DNA of 64,000 bases from Paratinospora sagittata (taxonomy: Eukaryota > Streptophyta > Magnoliopsida > Ranunculales > Menispermaceae). Position numbers and translations under genes: made by a program. This document shows, piece by piece, positions 33,346-45,471 of this stretch. The stretch lies in assembly GCA_035771175.1 (NCBI GenBank), contig CM069603.1:15972286-16036285 (forward strand), read 5' to 3'. Every line of letters starts with the position of its first letter. Within the stretch, counting starts at the first letter, position 1. The notes under the pieces are model-generated. The model had not been told where the DNA came from, did no database searches, and was given only the letters and a program-made list of their open reading frames with translations.

Positions 33346-34137
33346 GTTCGGACTTATGTATGTGTATTTGTAAGTGTTTTGCATTCTTTTTATGGTGTAT
33401 ATTGGCCCTGTTCAATGTGGGATTGGTCGGGGAACCAATCGCCGAGGAAATGAGTATTGTTGTTATTCAATGTTGCATGTTGTTGTTTGGTGTTATGTAT
33501 GTGTATTTGTAAGTGTTTTGCATGCTTTTTATGGTGTTCAAATCAATTAAAACACTTTTGAACATCAAATCAAAGATTTGAAATCATTTTCTATGAAGAT
33601 AAAACATGGACCATTGAGATCACTTTTCAAAAATTATTTAAGGATCATACTCATTTGAAACATGAAAGCTAAGTTTGCAAACATTTGAATAAACATAAAA
33701 ACAGGTTTAAGGATGTTTTGTTTTCCAAAACAAGTGCAACCATCAATTTGGAAGAACTAATGTAAATAGGAAAGATTTTGAGAGGACTTATGAAATCATA
33801 TGCACGCATGATTTAAAAGATTGAGCAATAGAGAAAAAATAAAAGTACATCCTAATTCTAGACTTACAACACTCTCTCATTCTTAGTTTCACTCTTCTTA
33901 GGATCTTTAAACTTTGTAGATGACGTTCATCCTTGGAAGAGTCTTTGAACTTGAATTGAGCATTAAGTCTATCTTTGATATTGTATTTCTTCTTCTTTTT
34001 GCTTGAGGTGCTGAAATATACTTAGTTCAAATATTAGCACCAAAATGTATATTGTTTGTTAGCATCAAAACACTTAGGAGAGTGCTAAGTGAAAAACCAC
34101 TTAGGCCAACAAAAATTTATTTTTAGGTGGAAGAGAC
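33346..34137. repeat. Composite tandem repeat, right block
   Basis: The same unit as 16939-18793, resuming after the Athila and Tekay insertions. The GAGTATTGTTG module recurs at 33452 and 34217. A short deletion (the AAAACACTTG block near 33580) makes this copy slightly shorter. The frame at 33039-33512 crosses the junction and is spurious. Confidence 0.65.
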
Positions 34138-34424
34138 TGTAAGGCCCCGTGTATTTTTCGTCTAGCCCATACCCCATTTGAATGTCAAACTGTATGTGCT
34201 AGCACTTGGAGAAATGAGTATTGTTGTTATTCAATGTTGCATGTTGTTGTTTGGTATTATGTATGTGTATTTGTAAGTGTTTTGCATGTTTTTTTATGGT
34301 GTATATTGGCTCTGTTCAATGTGGGATTGGTTGGGGAACCAATCGGCGAGGAAAAGTGTCAAAAATGAGGAAGTGGAGCCATGAAGCTCATTCCTAGGGG
34401 GAGGGACGTGCTCCCCTGTGACAG

Positions 34425-37207
34425 TGTAACGCTCGTACCTTCGGATGACGTCATTTTGACTTGTAGAGTACCCGTATACGTATGCATATATGTATTTGAT
34501 GCTTGACACGTGTTGGTTCGAGTGTTTTTGCATGCTTTTAAGTTTTTTTATGTGTGCGTAAAGTCTCGGAATGATCAAAGACCCGTTCGGCGTCGAAACA
34601 TGTCAAAAACGGTGTTTTGGATCAATGGAGCTCGCTCCATGGAGGAAGAAATTTATGTCACCGATTACATCAATGTGTTGATCTCCTAGATTCGTGGTCC
34701 GATTGAGATGAACTTTTTTTGGCTTATTATCCTCTGATATTTATTAATTATGAACGGTGAAGATCTTGATCGGAGTTGTCTACTGTGAGGTATAAGACTC
34801 CAAACACTATTTCTCGGATTTGGGAATTTTCTTGCGTAGTTTTGATCAAACGGCTGGATCTCGTAATCTCACCGTTGGATTGAGCTTAAACTTTACCATA
34901 ATGTTGGTAACTGAATCATAAAACCTTTGGTCGGTTAAGATGTTACATTGATTTGTATTTTACATGAAATCAATTATCTAAGTGAAAGTAATTGCAGGAG
35001 GACAACTGTTCCTTTTATTTAAGTGTATTTTTCATGTGGGCCCAAAATACTTCTATAAAAGCTACCAGCACTCTAAAGTTTGCATTTCCTCCTCATTCTT
35101 TCTCATTTTTCTTCCTTCTATCACTTTCATTCATGCATGCAAGCTTTTTTTTGACCTACGATATCTAGGAATCCTGGATTTTTAGGGTTCTAGACCTAGG
35201 GTTCGCATGTTTAGACTAATTTATGCTTGTTTATGGTATAAATGGCCATCCCTAACCTATATCAACACCTAATGGGTGTTTTCCACCGATGAATCCCGGA
35301 ATTTAAGGGAGTGGTGGAAAACCAATATTGGACTTAGGTCTTGAATTTGAGATATATTAATCTAGAGGATGTTTGGAGTCCATAAATGGTGAAATCCTTA
35401 ATTTCTAACAAGAAATTGGAGGGGTTATATGGATTTGACCTAAACTAGGATTTTGGACTTAGGGTTTCCTATTCAATTTGCATGTGATTTATGTGGATTA
35501 GATGGGTAAATGTAGAGGTATGGAACTCCAATTTACTGATCTTGATTAGTGGATAACCCTAGGGTAGTGTAATTTTGGTCTAGGCCATGTAATTTGGGAA
35601 ATTGCCATGTAATTTGGGGATTTGCTCAAATTGGGGCTTTTGACCTAAACCAGTCAATTGATTAAACTGACTTGGGAATTGTCCAATTGGACCCAAATTG
35701 AATGAAATTATGGGTTTAGAATGGTTGGAAATGTGTTAGAATTGAATGACCTAGTTCAATTTGGCTCTATGCCTATTGTAGGGATTTTTTCCCAAATTGG
35801 GGCATATGCTATGTATTGGCTTGAATTGGGGATTTTGACCTAGACTTGGTCAATTGATTAAATTGACATTAAATTAGTCTAATTGACCCTAAATATGATT
35901 GAATGCCTAGTATTATAGTGGTTGGGTCATCAGGATCAACCTAATGCATTCATTTGGGTTAAATGTGGGTTAATTAGGATATTAAATGGTTGAATTGAGC
36001 AATATGGAATTGACTCATGAGTTTAACCATTCTAGAATCATTAGTTGGCTATGGATTGGGTTTAACATTGGTTTTTTAGCATACTTTGGACTGATTTTAG
36101 TACGAACCATGTATTATGCAGGGATTGATATTGATCTAAGTGACCCGATTAGGCCAATTGGCGGTCGAGGTGCATAGGAGTGCTTTGAAGGAATCCTAGT
36201 GCTTTTGTGGTTGGATTTGGATTGCCTAAGACTAGCCAATCATTTGTGAGTGTTCTCTTTACTTGTTGGTTTTTGTATATGTGGCATTGTATTACATAAA
36301 TTGATTTAAATTGATATATATATATATATAGATATGTCATATGCATGTTTTTATTGATTCATGAAAATTTGAGCATAGTATGGTTGGGTTATCAATTGGG
36401 TTGTGATGTCTCCTAGTCGGGGTTCCCTTTGGGAATTCTCGTAAGTATAGCGGTGATCCCCAGTTGTGTACCTTGCAGAGGATTTTATGGCTTGTGTAGA
36501 TAGGATCTCTTAGACATAGTACGTGTCTTAGTGAGTCGATCTTATGAGCTACACGACCCCAGGAATCCTATTAGATACGAGTATTGTTTGGTCAAATCAG
36601 GCTCTGAGTGTCGCGAACGCAGGCCTTGATCGCCCTTGCTCAGGAGGTGTTAGGATTTGCATTGGCATGTTTAGTAAATGATATGCATTGTCTTGGGTAA
36701 TGACATGATGCATTATATTGACATGTATATGATCTTGCCATGTTTTACATAAATGCATGTATATTGCCACTTGTAGAAGACATTCACTGAGTTTGTTGTA
36801 GCTCACACCTCATCCTTATTATTTCAGGTTCTGATAGGAAGGGCAAAAGGAAGGCTTGACTGCGGAGCACTCCCTTCAGTATTTTGTTGATGTAGATGTT
36901 GTACATTTTTTTGTATTTTGATATTATGTACATGATAACATCTATTATATATACTTAACACATAGATGGGATGTAATTTATGGTTAGGTATGGTTTTGTA
37001 TTGTTTAAAATTTTGAAATTTTATACTTGGTATTTTTAGAAATGTAATATTTATTGTTGTTGATCATGTTTAGATGGATGTTTATATAGGATTATTCATA
37101 TTGGAATTTGTGTTTAAGTTAGGCTGACGGGACACCGGGTGTATCGCCGGAGGGTATACCCGGGGGTTTCGGGCAGGTCATGACGTCACGTATCGTGGGT
37201 CGTGATA
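34425..37207 (+). mobile_element. Solo LTR of a Tekay-related family
   Basis: It runs from TGTAACGCTCG to GGGTCGTGATA (final CA mutated to TA), 2783 bp, flanked by the exact pentamer GACAG (34420-34424 and 37208-37212). Both ends match the ends of the complete Tekay LTR on its coding strand (TGACGTCATTTTGAC near the start, CATGACGTCACGTAT near the end), but the interior has diverged. A TATA box CTATAAAAG lies at 35053-35061. An LTR with matching target duplications and no internal sequence is the product of LTR-LTR recombination. Confidence 0.88.
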
Positions 37208-38936
37208 GACAGAAACCAAAATGGTCTTCTGGGCAGGGGATGGAGCGTGCTCCTTCTTGGAGGAGCGTGTTCTTTGCATTGAGACAAAGAGTTACATCTG
37301 TCTCAGTGCAGGGAGGAACGCGCTCCATCTCTCCACGCGTTGAAGATAAAAAACAAATTAAGATTTTGTGTGTGGGTCTAGCACGTGTTTTAACACAAAA
37401 TTGTCCATTTTTCTCCCATTTGGGCCAAGAACGAAGGGAAGAGAGGAAAAGGGGGAAAGCTAGGGTTCCAAAAAGGGTTTGTTCATCAAATCAACCCAAA
37501 GTAAGTGTTTCTCCTCTAATTTTCTTGTGAAATCACTAATGGAGATGAAAGAGAGCTTTCTCTCGGTCTAGATTTCTTCATAAGTCGTTTGGGATGTTCC
37601 CAAACTATGATTTTGATGTTTTGGGTTATTAATGAGTTTGAAATATTAGGAATGGTGACCATTAACCCTAAACCACGCCCAAATGGCATTTCCTAGCATT
37701 GTATCTCAGTTTTGTGTGAAGTTTGAGGTTAGGGTTTCAATAGAAACACTAGAATATGAGATGCATGTGTGTTGGACGAACTTCTATGATGTTTTTAGGT
37801 GGTTTAGTGTTGTTTTCCATGATTTTTACTTGAGTTTGCATGTGGAACCATGTATTATGCCTAGACCCTAGAATGTGGACTTGTAGTATTTCAAATGGTG
37901 TGCATGTGACTTATGTCATGCCTTTGGTTGGGTTTTGGATGAATTATGATGGTCTAAGATGATTTTTACATGGTTTAAAATGGTGAATGGTGGAATTGAC
38001 CTAAGTTGGCCTTGTAGTGACCTTTACTTGGGAAATTAGGGCATGACTTGTATGTGTTATGGGTATGATGTAGAATATGGAATTAATTGAATATGGATTA
38101 ATGTGCAATGCAGGATCTTAATTTGGGATTGGAAATTGGATATCCTTGTGTGGTGATAGATTGCTCTCATTGGCTTAGTTGTGAGTAGATTTTATTAAGT
38201 TTAATCTTTTATGTCATTGTGTTTACTTATATGTGTATGTTGAAAGCATGAAATGTATTAATGTGAAATTGCATAGTGTGTAAAACCTTGTGGTTTGGTT
38301 TGTCTTGCCTAACTAGACGGAACTATGTGCTTGTAATGTGTCCACATAATTTGAGGAATGCTCCATCCAAGATAACCCCTTTACGAGAGGCATAGAAAGG
38401 CTCAACATACTAGTGGGTTATGACTTGACCTTTCCATGAGTGGTTTAAATATTCTATGTCTGGAAATGTTCCCATTGGTCGAATGTGTTCTACAGTACCC
38501 GGCCTGGGAGGATCATAGTGTTGTTGCCCCATGGGTCACTTGTGTGCTTCAGTTCATTGTATTGTGTACTAGATTTCCATAGTGGAAGCTTGGACTAGAG
38601 TATTGGGAATGAAATGATTGGTTTTCCTTGCATGATTATATGATGAATGCTTGTTATATATGTGTGTTGTCTTTCATCATCTTATGGCATTGTCATGCAT
38701 ACATAGATTTTATCGATGAGTATTGGATGACGCATTTAAACTCTATTCATTGGGCATCATTGGCTCACTTTCATTTTCCTTTTCAGGTCCTTCAGCTTCA
38801 GATAAGGGCAAGGGAATTATTATCAATTGAGGACCTAGCCAGTGGTTGAGCATAGAACTTAGAAGTGAGTGATGGGAGGTTATTTTGTATGTGGTGAACT
38901 TGATGTAATTACTTGTGTATATTTTTGTCCGTTTGG

Positions 38937-38940
<4 letters not shown>

Positions 38941-38974
<34 letters not shown>
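38941..38974. repeat. (TA)17 microsatellite
   Basis: Uninterrupted TA dinucleotide run of 34 bp inside the LTR. Confidence 0.95.
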
Positions 38975-38975
<1 letters not shown>

Positions 38976-39472
38976 CACCTGAACCATGAACATGAGTTTG
39001 GCTTAGATATGTGAATACGGAATAATATGATCCATCTTTTGTATATCTTGGAGTATTAATTAGTTATGGATTGTATAATTGTGTAGTGGTGGATAGTAGA
39101 ACTAATATATGTACCTACAGGTTAATGTTGAGAGATGAGACTCTATGGTGAGTCTGATTGATGCTTATAGGGTCCTAATCATTCTACGGATGATGAGGTG
39201 ATTAGGAATGCCTACACCAGGAGGCCGCCTCGAGTTTCCATATCAGGGTAGGAAGTGTTGAGGTCAAGGCCGCCACAGGAACTTTTCTCACGGTACGCTC
39301 CCTATTGGAACGACTTTTTTTGTTTTATTTGGTGTTTTTATGTCTATCGTGTCTTTCAAGTCTAATCCTTAGGGTACTACAATAAATTTCTAGACCCAAC
39401 CCAACCCAAAAGATTTGGGTTGATTGGGTTGGTCGATAGGTCAAGACCATTTTAGTAAAAACCTCAAATTTA

Positions 39473-39866
39473 TCTATACTATTATAATAAGAATACTTGA
39501 AAGAGTTAATTGCATGACCATTTTTGCCAAACTTTCAAAATTAACCCTTTAAACTTATATTAATTATTTATTTTGAAAATTCGTTATGAGGTTACTACGG
39601 TAATTTACATAATCCCCCATGCCCTCCACTTGTCCTATTTTTAAGCTATTTTACATTAAATTTATCTTTTCTACTTTTTAATTCTAATATTTTATTATTT
39701 TTTATTCTCTTTCTATTTATAAAACAAAAGATATTTTTAGTAGCTTAATGTAAACAATGTTAATGAACGAATTAACAAAATAATAAAATTAATATTAATT
39801 ATATTTTTTATTTAAAACTTTAATTAATAAAAAAAGGCACGTGCAAGACACGTACACACAAACTAA
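39473..39866 (+). mobile_element. Helitron-like non-autonomous element
   Basis: It starts TCTATACTATTATAATAAG and ends with a small hairpin (ACGTG, CAAGA loop, CACGT) followed by ACACACAAACTAA, matching the TC 5' end, terminal hairpin and CTRR 3' end of Helitrons. It sits between A (39472) and T (39867), the expected target. At 394 bp it encodes nothing. Confidence 0.55.
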
Positions 39867-40805
39867 TAATGTTATAATACCAAAAGTGTGAAACTTGAGA
39901 TTACTTTTGGTAATCTTCTAAAATTACTCCTAAAAAAATTCTTATGTTGTTTTTAAATTTTAAAATATTATTTTTGAATTGTAAGGGATTTTATAATAAT
40001 TTGATGAAATTATTTTTCCACCATCTCCCGATGTACTAATCTTTCTCGCCTTAAATAGATGCGTTTCTAAATTAGTACCTCATAATTTTGGTTTGTTAAC
40101 TTTTCATTACCCCCTATGCTTATACTCCAATCCGAAAAAACCAATGGTCCTTTGACTTATATGCAAAGATAATATTTTACTAACAAGGGGTTGTTTCGCT
40201 TGTTTGGAGAATGAATTATGAGATGCAGTTGAGTAACTCATCACGAGTTTGAATCCGCCCTCCTTCATCCCTATTAAAAAAGGTGTTTTTCTCCCTACAA
40301 ATCCTCGAATTTGAAAGTATTAGTCTCGTCTCAAAAGAAAAAAGGACACCTGTCAGGTACAGAAAAATCGATACCAAAAATATATATATATTTATAAATC
40401 ATAATAACATTAGTAATAAAATTATAATTAAGATTTTACTACATAGTACAACTCACCCGTAACCCATGTGCATATACAGGAGCCATCATGAATTTAAACA
40501 AGCGATCCCTTTTTTATTGGGAAATCATGAAAACAGTTTAGTCTTTAGAGCAATCATATGAGCCGGATGCACTTTCAAATTGATGTTCCTTAAAACGGAC
40601 AAGCCATTCACCCGTCTCCTTCCTGAACCAAATACTTGTTACATTTTTGTCTTTGCTGTTCGACAAGAAGTCTAGAGAATGGAAGGTAAAAGATGATTTT
40701 TAAGGGTATTAAGTAAGGGAAAAAGAAGGTTAAAAAAAATTAAGTATTAAAATAATTTAAAATATATATCAAAATTTATACTCAAACCGAAGTAACAATA
40801 CAATA
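39867..40805. other. AT-rich spacer without recognisable genes
   Basis: Low-complexity AT-rich DNA. A weak B-box-like GAGTTTGAATCCGCC near 40240 may be a worn SINE, but no A box at the right distance was convincing. Confidence 0.6.
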
Positions 40806-41039
40806 TATTGCAAAGAGAGTTGGCTCAATTGGTTCAAAAATTCAACTCCTCGCTATAGGTAAGGGTTCAAGTCCTGCTCCAACCGTCTTTACCCACAAAA
40901 TTAAAAAATATTCCTCGTTAGTAGATGATCTGTAAGTACTACTGTAAGCCCTCTTTGAGGTTTGTAGCATGCCCTAACCTTGAACTGAAGTAGCCTTTCC
41001 TTACCTAAACTTTCTTTTTTACCAAAAAAAATAAAAATA
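40806..41039 (+). mobile_element. tRNA-derived SINE
   Basis: A-box-like TGGCTCAATTGG (from 40821), B-box-like GGTTCAAGTCC (from 40865) at tRNA-like spacing, a pyrimidine-rich 3' part and an A-rich tail (from 41022). ACAATAT occurs just before the element and again after the tail (near 41050), a likely target duplication. Confidence 0.6.
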
Positions 41040-41230
41040 AAAAAATAATACACAATATCACCACATCATCATCACAGAAAGAAAAAAAAAATCATTCATT
41101 TATTATACACGACATCAACATAAATATAGTTGTAGATATAATTTTTAGGTCAAAAAAGTATTTCTCTAAAAAAAAAATTGTTTATTATTGTTCTTGCATT
41201 TCAACAGCTACTAAATGCACCCATCAAATC
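41040..41230. other. A/T-rich spacer
   Basis: Homopolymer-rich DNA with no gene or repeat boundary visible, ending in the target site AAATC (41226-41230). Confidence 0.6.
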
Positions 41231-41503
41231 TGTTAAATACTAATAAAAGACACAAAGATGTAACGTGGTTCGGCTCCAAGGCCTACGTCCACGGGAGAAG
41301 AGAGGAAATATTTTCTTATTCTTGATGATGTCTTAATGGAGGGACACCATATATATAGACATACAGGGCTATGCACACATATAACTATAATTACAATTTT
41401 AGTAACTGCTAAATAACACGACTACTAAAATTATCATCTTTGCTTAAAGGAAATAAACCTTAAAAGGAAATAAATCCCACAGATTTTGCTTTTCTCCACA
41501 ACA
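41231..41503 (-). repeat. 3' LTR of the copia element
   Basis: TG...CA termini; pair of 45472-45745. Confidence 0.92.
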
Positions 41504-41513
41504 CTCCCCCTCA

Positions 41514-44500
41514 AACTGGTGAATAAAGGTTTACATTCCCAGCTTGGACACATTTGCTTGAAATGCATTATAGTTTAGCCCTTTAGTGAGCACATCGGCG
41601 AGTTGATTATTGGTAGACACATATGGAGTACAGATCAACCCACTATCAAGCTTCTCTTTAATAAAGTGTCTATCAATCTCTATATGCTTGGTTCGATAAT
41701 GTTGAACTGGGTTATGGGCAATGCTAATTGCAGATTTATTGTCACAATAGTCTCATAGGGCCATCCCAGTGTATCTTCAAATCTGTCAAAATTATCTGCA
41801 ACCATAATAGCTCACAAACCCCTTGTGTCATTGCTCGAAATTCTGCTTCAGCACTAGATATGGCCACTACATTCTATTTTTTACTTCGCCATGTCACCAA
41901 ATTCCCACCAAGAAACGTACAATATCCAGTAGTTTATCTTCTGTCAACTACTGAACTAGCATAGTCTGAATCAGTATATGCTTCAAGAACCACTCCTGTG
42001 TGTCGTTTAAATAAGATGCCCTGTCCTAGAGTCCCTTTAAGATACTGTAAAACGCGATTAGCTGCTTGCAAATGAATATCTTTAGGGTTGTGCATGAACT
42101 GTCTTATTACACTTACTGCATATGCAATATCAGGTCTTGTGTGAGAGAGATAGACGAGTCTTCCTACTAGTCTTTGATACATCTCCTAGTCTTTGATACA
42201 TCTTCTTATTAATAGTCAGCTCTTCTTCAGCTTCTCCAAGCTTGTGATTAAGATCAATAGGAGTATTCATTGGTTTGCATGCTAGCTTCACTGTTTCTTT
42301 AAGAAGGTTTATAATATACTTCTGTTGAGAAATAAAGATTCCCTGTTTAGAGTGTGCCACTTCAATCCCTAGGAAGTATTTCAATCTCCCTAGTTCCTTG
42401 ATCTCAAATTCCTCGGTCAAACACTGCTTCAAATTTTGTCTCTCGTTCTCATTGTTTCCTATCATGATGATGTCATCAACATACACTAATAGAGTTGTAA
42501 CTCCCCCTGAAGTCGAGTGCTTAATAAACAGAGTGTGATCTCCTTGGCTTTGTCTATATCCCATATTTGTCATTACTTTGGCAAATCGACCAAACCATAC
42601 CCTCGGAGATTGTTTAAGTCCATACAGGGCCTTTTTCAATTTACACACTTTATCAGTGGTGTCAAATCCTGGAGACACTTCCATATAGATTTCTTCTTTT
42701 AAATTCCCATGTAAAAATGCATTTTTTACATCAAATTGTTGCAGATCCCAGTCATAATTAGCTGCCAATGACAAAAGAAGTCTCAAAGTATTCATTTTTG
42801 CAACCGGAACAAATGTCTTTTGATAGTCCATACCATATGTCTGAGTATATCCTTTGGCTACTAATCTTGCCTTGTAGCACTCTAGGGACCCATCTGCTTT
42901 GTATTTTACTATATAAACCCATTTGCATCCCACAGGTTTCTTTCTTGCAGGCAAGTCTACCAACTCTCATGTTGTATTTTTCTCCAGGGCTTCCATTTCC
43001 ACATTCATAGCTTGTTTCCAATTTGTATTAGATAAAGCCTCGGATAATGATGTAGGAGTCTGGATGTTGTTCAGGTTGGTAAGGAAACTCTTATGGGTTG
43101 GCGAGAACTTCTCGAAGGATACCAACTGAGATAGTGGATAGAAGGGATGTTTAGTGCATTCTATTGTGCCCTTTCTAATGGCAATGGAAAGATCATTGTC
43201 AGGTTCAGAGGCTAAAAGATCATTGTTAGTTTCAGGAACTAATGAAATTTGTAAGGAGGGTTCAATATTTGTTACCTCATTTTCAGGGATTGGTTTAGAT
43301 TCTTGAACTTGCATCGGTTCAAGAGCTGCAGCTTTCTTCCTGCAGTACATTTGTCCAGTCATCTGATCCTTAGGTTCGACATTGGGTATAGAGGGTGTAG
43401 GAGATTCGAGTTTGGTTTGTTGGAGGTTAAAGGGGACAAAAAGATCAAAAGGGTTATCAAGGGAGTTCTTATCCTTATCTTCTGTGATAGCACTCTCCCC
43501 CGGAAAAGGAGGAGCGGAAAAATAGGGCTCAGGTTCACAGAAAGTGACATCGGCACAGACAAAGAATTTTTTTGATGGCGGATGATAGCATTTATATCCT
43601 TTTGAGTTGAAGAGTATCTGACAAAAACACATTTGAGAGCTCTGGAGCCCAACTTCCCCCTGTTGGGTTGGTGAACATGGACAAATGATACACACTCAAA
43701 TATCTTAGTTATAAGATTATTGGAGATTTTGAGCTTAGGGTACAATTGACATAACTTTTTCATAGGACTTTTGAAACCAAGGGTCCGGGATGGTAAGCGG
43801 TTAATAAGGTGTGTTGCAGTAAGGACACCTTCCCCCAATAGGACTTAGGCATAGTATTCTGAAATAAAAAAGGCTCGGGTTGTATCAAGCAGGTGGCCGT
43901 TTTTTCTTTCAACAACTTCATTTTGTTGTAGGGTGTGAACACATGATGATTCATGAAGGATCCCCTCGTTTTGAAAGTAATTGGTCAATGTTTGATTAAA
44001 ATAGTCTTTAGCATTGTCAGATCGAAATCTCTTGATCTTAGCACCAAACTGGGTGTGTAACATATTATGGAAGGTAGGAAGAACAAAACTCACATCATAT
44101 TTTTGTTTCAATAAGAATATCCCACGAGACTCTAGTACAATCATCAATGAAGGACACAAACCATCGCGCTACAGAAACAGTAGGTATTGGAGAGGGACCC
44201 CAAATATCACTATGAATGAGATCAAAAGGATCTGAACTTTTTTCATTACTAAGTGGAAAAGATATACACTTGTGTTTCGCAAGTTCACATACTTCACAAT
44301 GAAAATCTTCAACATTGAGAGACTTAAACAAAAAAGAAAACATGATTTTAAGGGTTCGAAAAGAAGAATGGCCAAGGCGGTGATGATGAAGCCATAACTT
44401 TTCTATATTGGAAAATTTGTGCTCGGAGAGAAATGAAGTGTTACTCTTGATAGGATGTACTGGTGTCTCAAGGTAATACAACCCGTCCTGTTCCTTAACA

Positions 44501-44974
44501 TGTCCAATCATCGCCCAAGTCCTGGTCTTGAAATGCACAGTAAGTAGGGAAGAAGATTACATTACAACTCAGATCATGGGTCAATTTTTTAATAGAGATA
44601 AGATTAGTAAATAGTTTAGGAACATGAAGAACATTTCTGAGTGTAAGGTTGGGGTTGATGTGAACATCACCTATACCAGCAACTGTGGTTAAGGATCCAT
44701 CAGCTGTGGCTATTTTTCGACTACTAGGACATGGGTTGTAGGTATGAAATATATTTGGGGAATTGGTCATGTGATCAGTAGCACAAGAATCTATAACCTA
44801 AGAGTTAGCAAAAGACTTATCCGAGACGTTAAATCCAATAGAAATAGGAAAGCTGCCTCTATGGGCCAATTAACAGGTACCTGAGAGTTTGTCTAGTGCG
44901 CCAAGCAAAAATTTCAATATTTCAATGTCGTGTTGGTTGAATCCTTCTGGCACCGTTTCGGAAGTAACCGACAT
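41514..44974 (-). pseudogene. pol: Copia polyprotein lacking Gag, with stops and frameshifts
   Basis: Minus-strand reading from the ATG at 44974: about 34 residues (MSVTSETVPEGF...), a stop, then directly the protease region (VIDSCATDHMT; the active-site triad reads DSC where DSG is usual). Next come the GAG-pre-integrase finger (HHHRLGHSS, CEVCELAKHKC), integrase core (FVSFIDDCTR, FRSDNAKDYF, QQNEVVERKNG), RT (WVYIVKYKADGS, FDVKNAFLHGN, LVYVDDIIM) and RNase H (SSAEAEFRAM, KHIEIDRHFIKEKL). No capsid domain or CCHC knuckle is present. Frames shift near 44130, 43850, 43700 and 42180, and stops occur near 42962, 41935 and 41880. The shift near 42180 is a ~19-bp tandem duplication of CTAGTCTTTGATACATCT. 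Not functional. Confidence 0.88.
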
Positions 44975-45460
44975 TTTTTTTTTCTTTTTTTTTTCTTTTT
45001 TTATAGGTTACAAACTCAAAAAAGAAAAATAAAAAAAAATAAAAGAAGAATATCATATGAAGACGAAGAAGGCGAACCAGGAGCTGCTAATGACGATGGA
45101 GATTAAAAAGATGCAGTGATGTGCAAGAGAGATATGTGAGAGAGATGCGCGAGAGACGACGAAAATCAGTAGCAACGTCAAAGATCAGCAATGGTGGGTT
45201 CGAGCAGCAGCGACAAAAGACAGTAACAATGGAAACGAAGGCGTCGAAGACGATTAGGATATCGACAGTGCCGATGAGGAAGACGTCGTAGTCGATGGTG
45301 ATATAGTAGCAGTGATAAAGACATATGCACCAATCAGCAACACGAATAATGGCGATGAAGGCCAACGGGAAAAGTTTCGGCAATAAAGGCCAAAATAAAA
45401 CAATTTCAACGATGGAGGTCAAAAAAAAAAGAAAAAATTCCTAGTTGTACGAGCTTAAAT

Positions 45461-45471
45461 CTCTGATACCA
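45461..45471 (-). other. Copia primer-binding site
   Basis: TGGTATCAGAG on the minus strand, immediately after the 5' LTR. Confidence 0.88.

Larger units (their letters stand above)
34138..39277 (+). mobile_element. Chromovirus-like LTR interrupted by a solo LTR
   Basis: The LTR parts are 34138-34419 and 37213-39277, about 2.35 kb without the insert. It begins TGTAAGGCCCCGTG and ends near AAGGCCGCCACA, with the GATGAGGTGATTAGGAATG and GCCGCCACA blocks common near the 3' end of Del/Tekay LTRs. Flanks GAGAC and GGAAC are not a convincing duplication. GGAGCG-type palindromes occur at 34400-34415 and 37240-37345. No coding sequence was seen; the ORFs at 37119-37530, 37683 and 38628 lie inside it. 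Confidence 0.45.

Noticed and set aside
36149..36346. Small ORFs in 34400-38850 as host genes
   Set aside because: All are inside LTR sequence with terminal duplications and have no recognisable domain.
45087..45422. 111-aa minus-strand ORF in the copia leader as a missing gag
   Set aside because: Hydrophobic, no UBN2 or zinc-knuckle features, wrong frame; the real coding start is at 44974.
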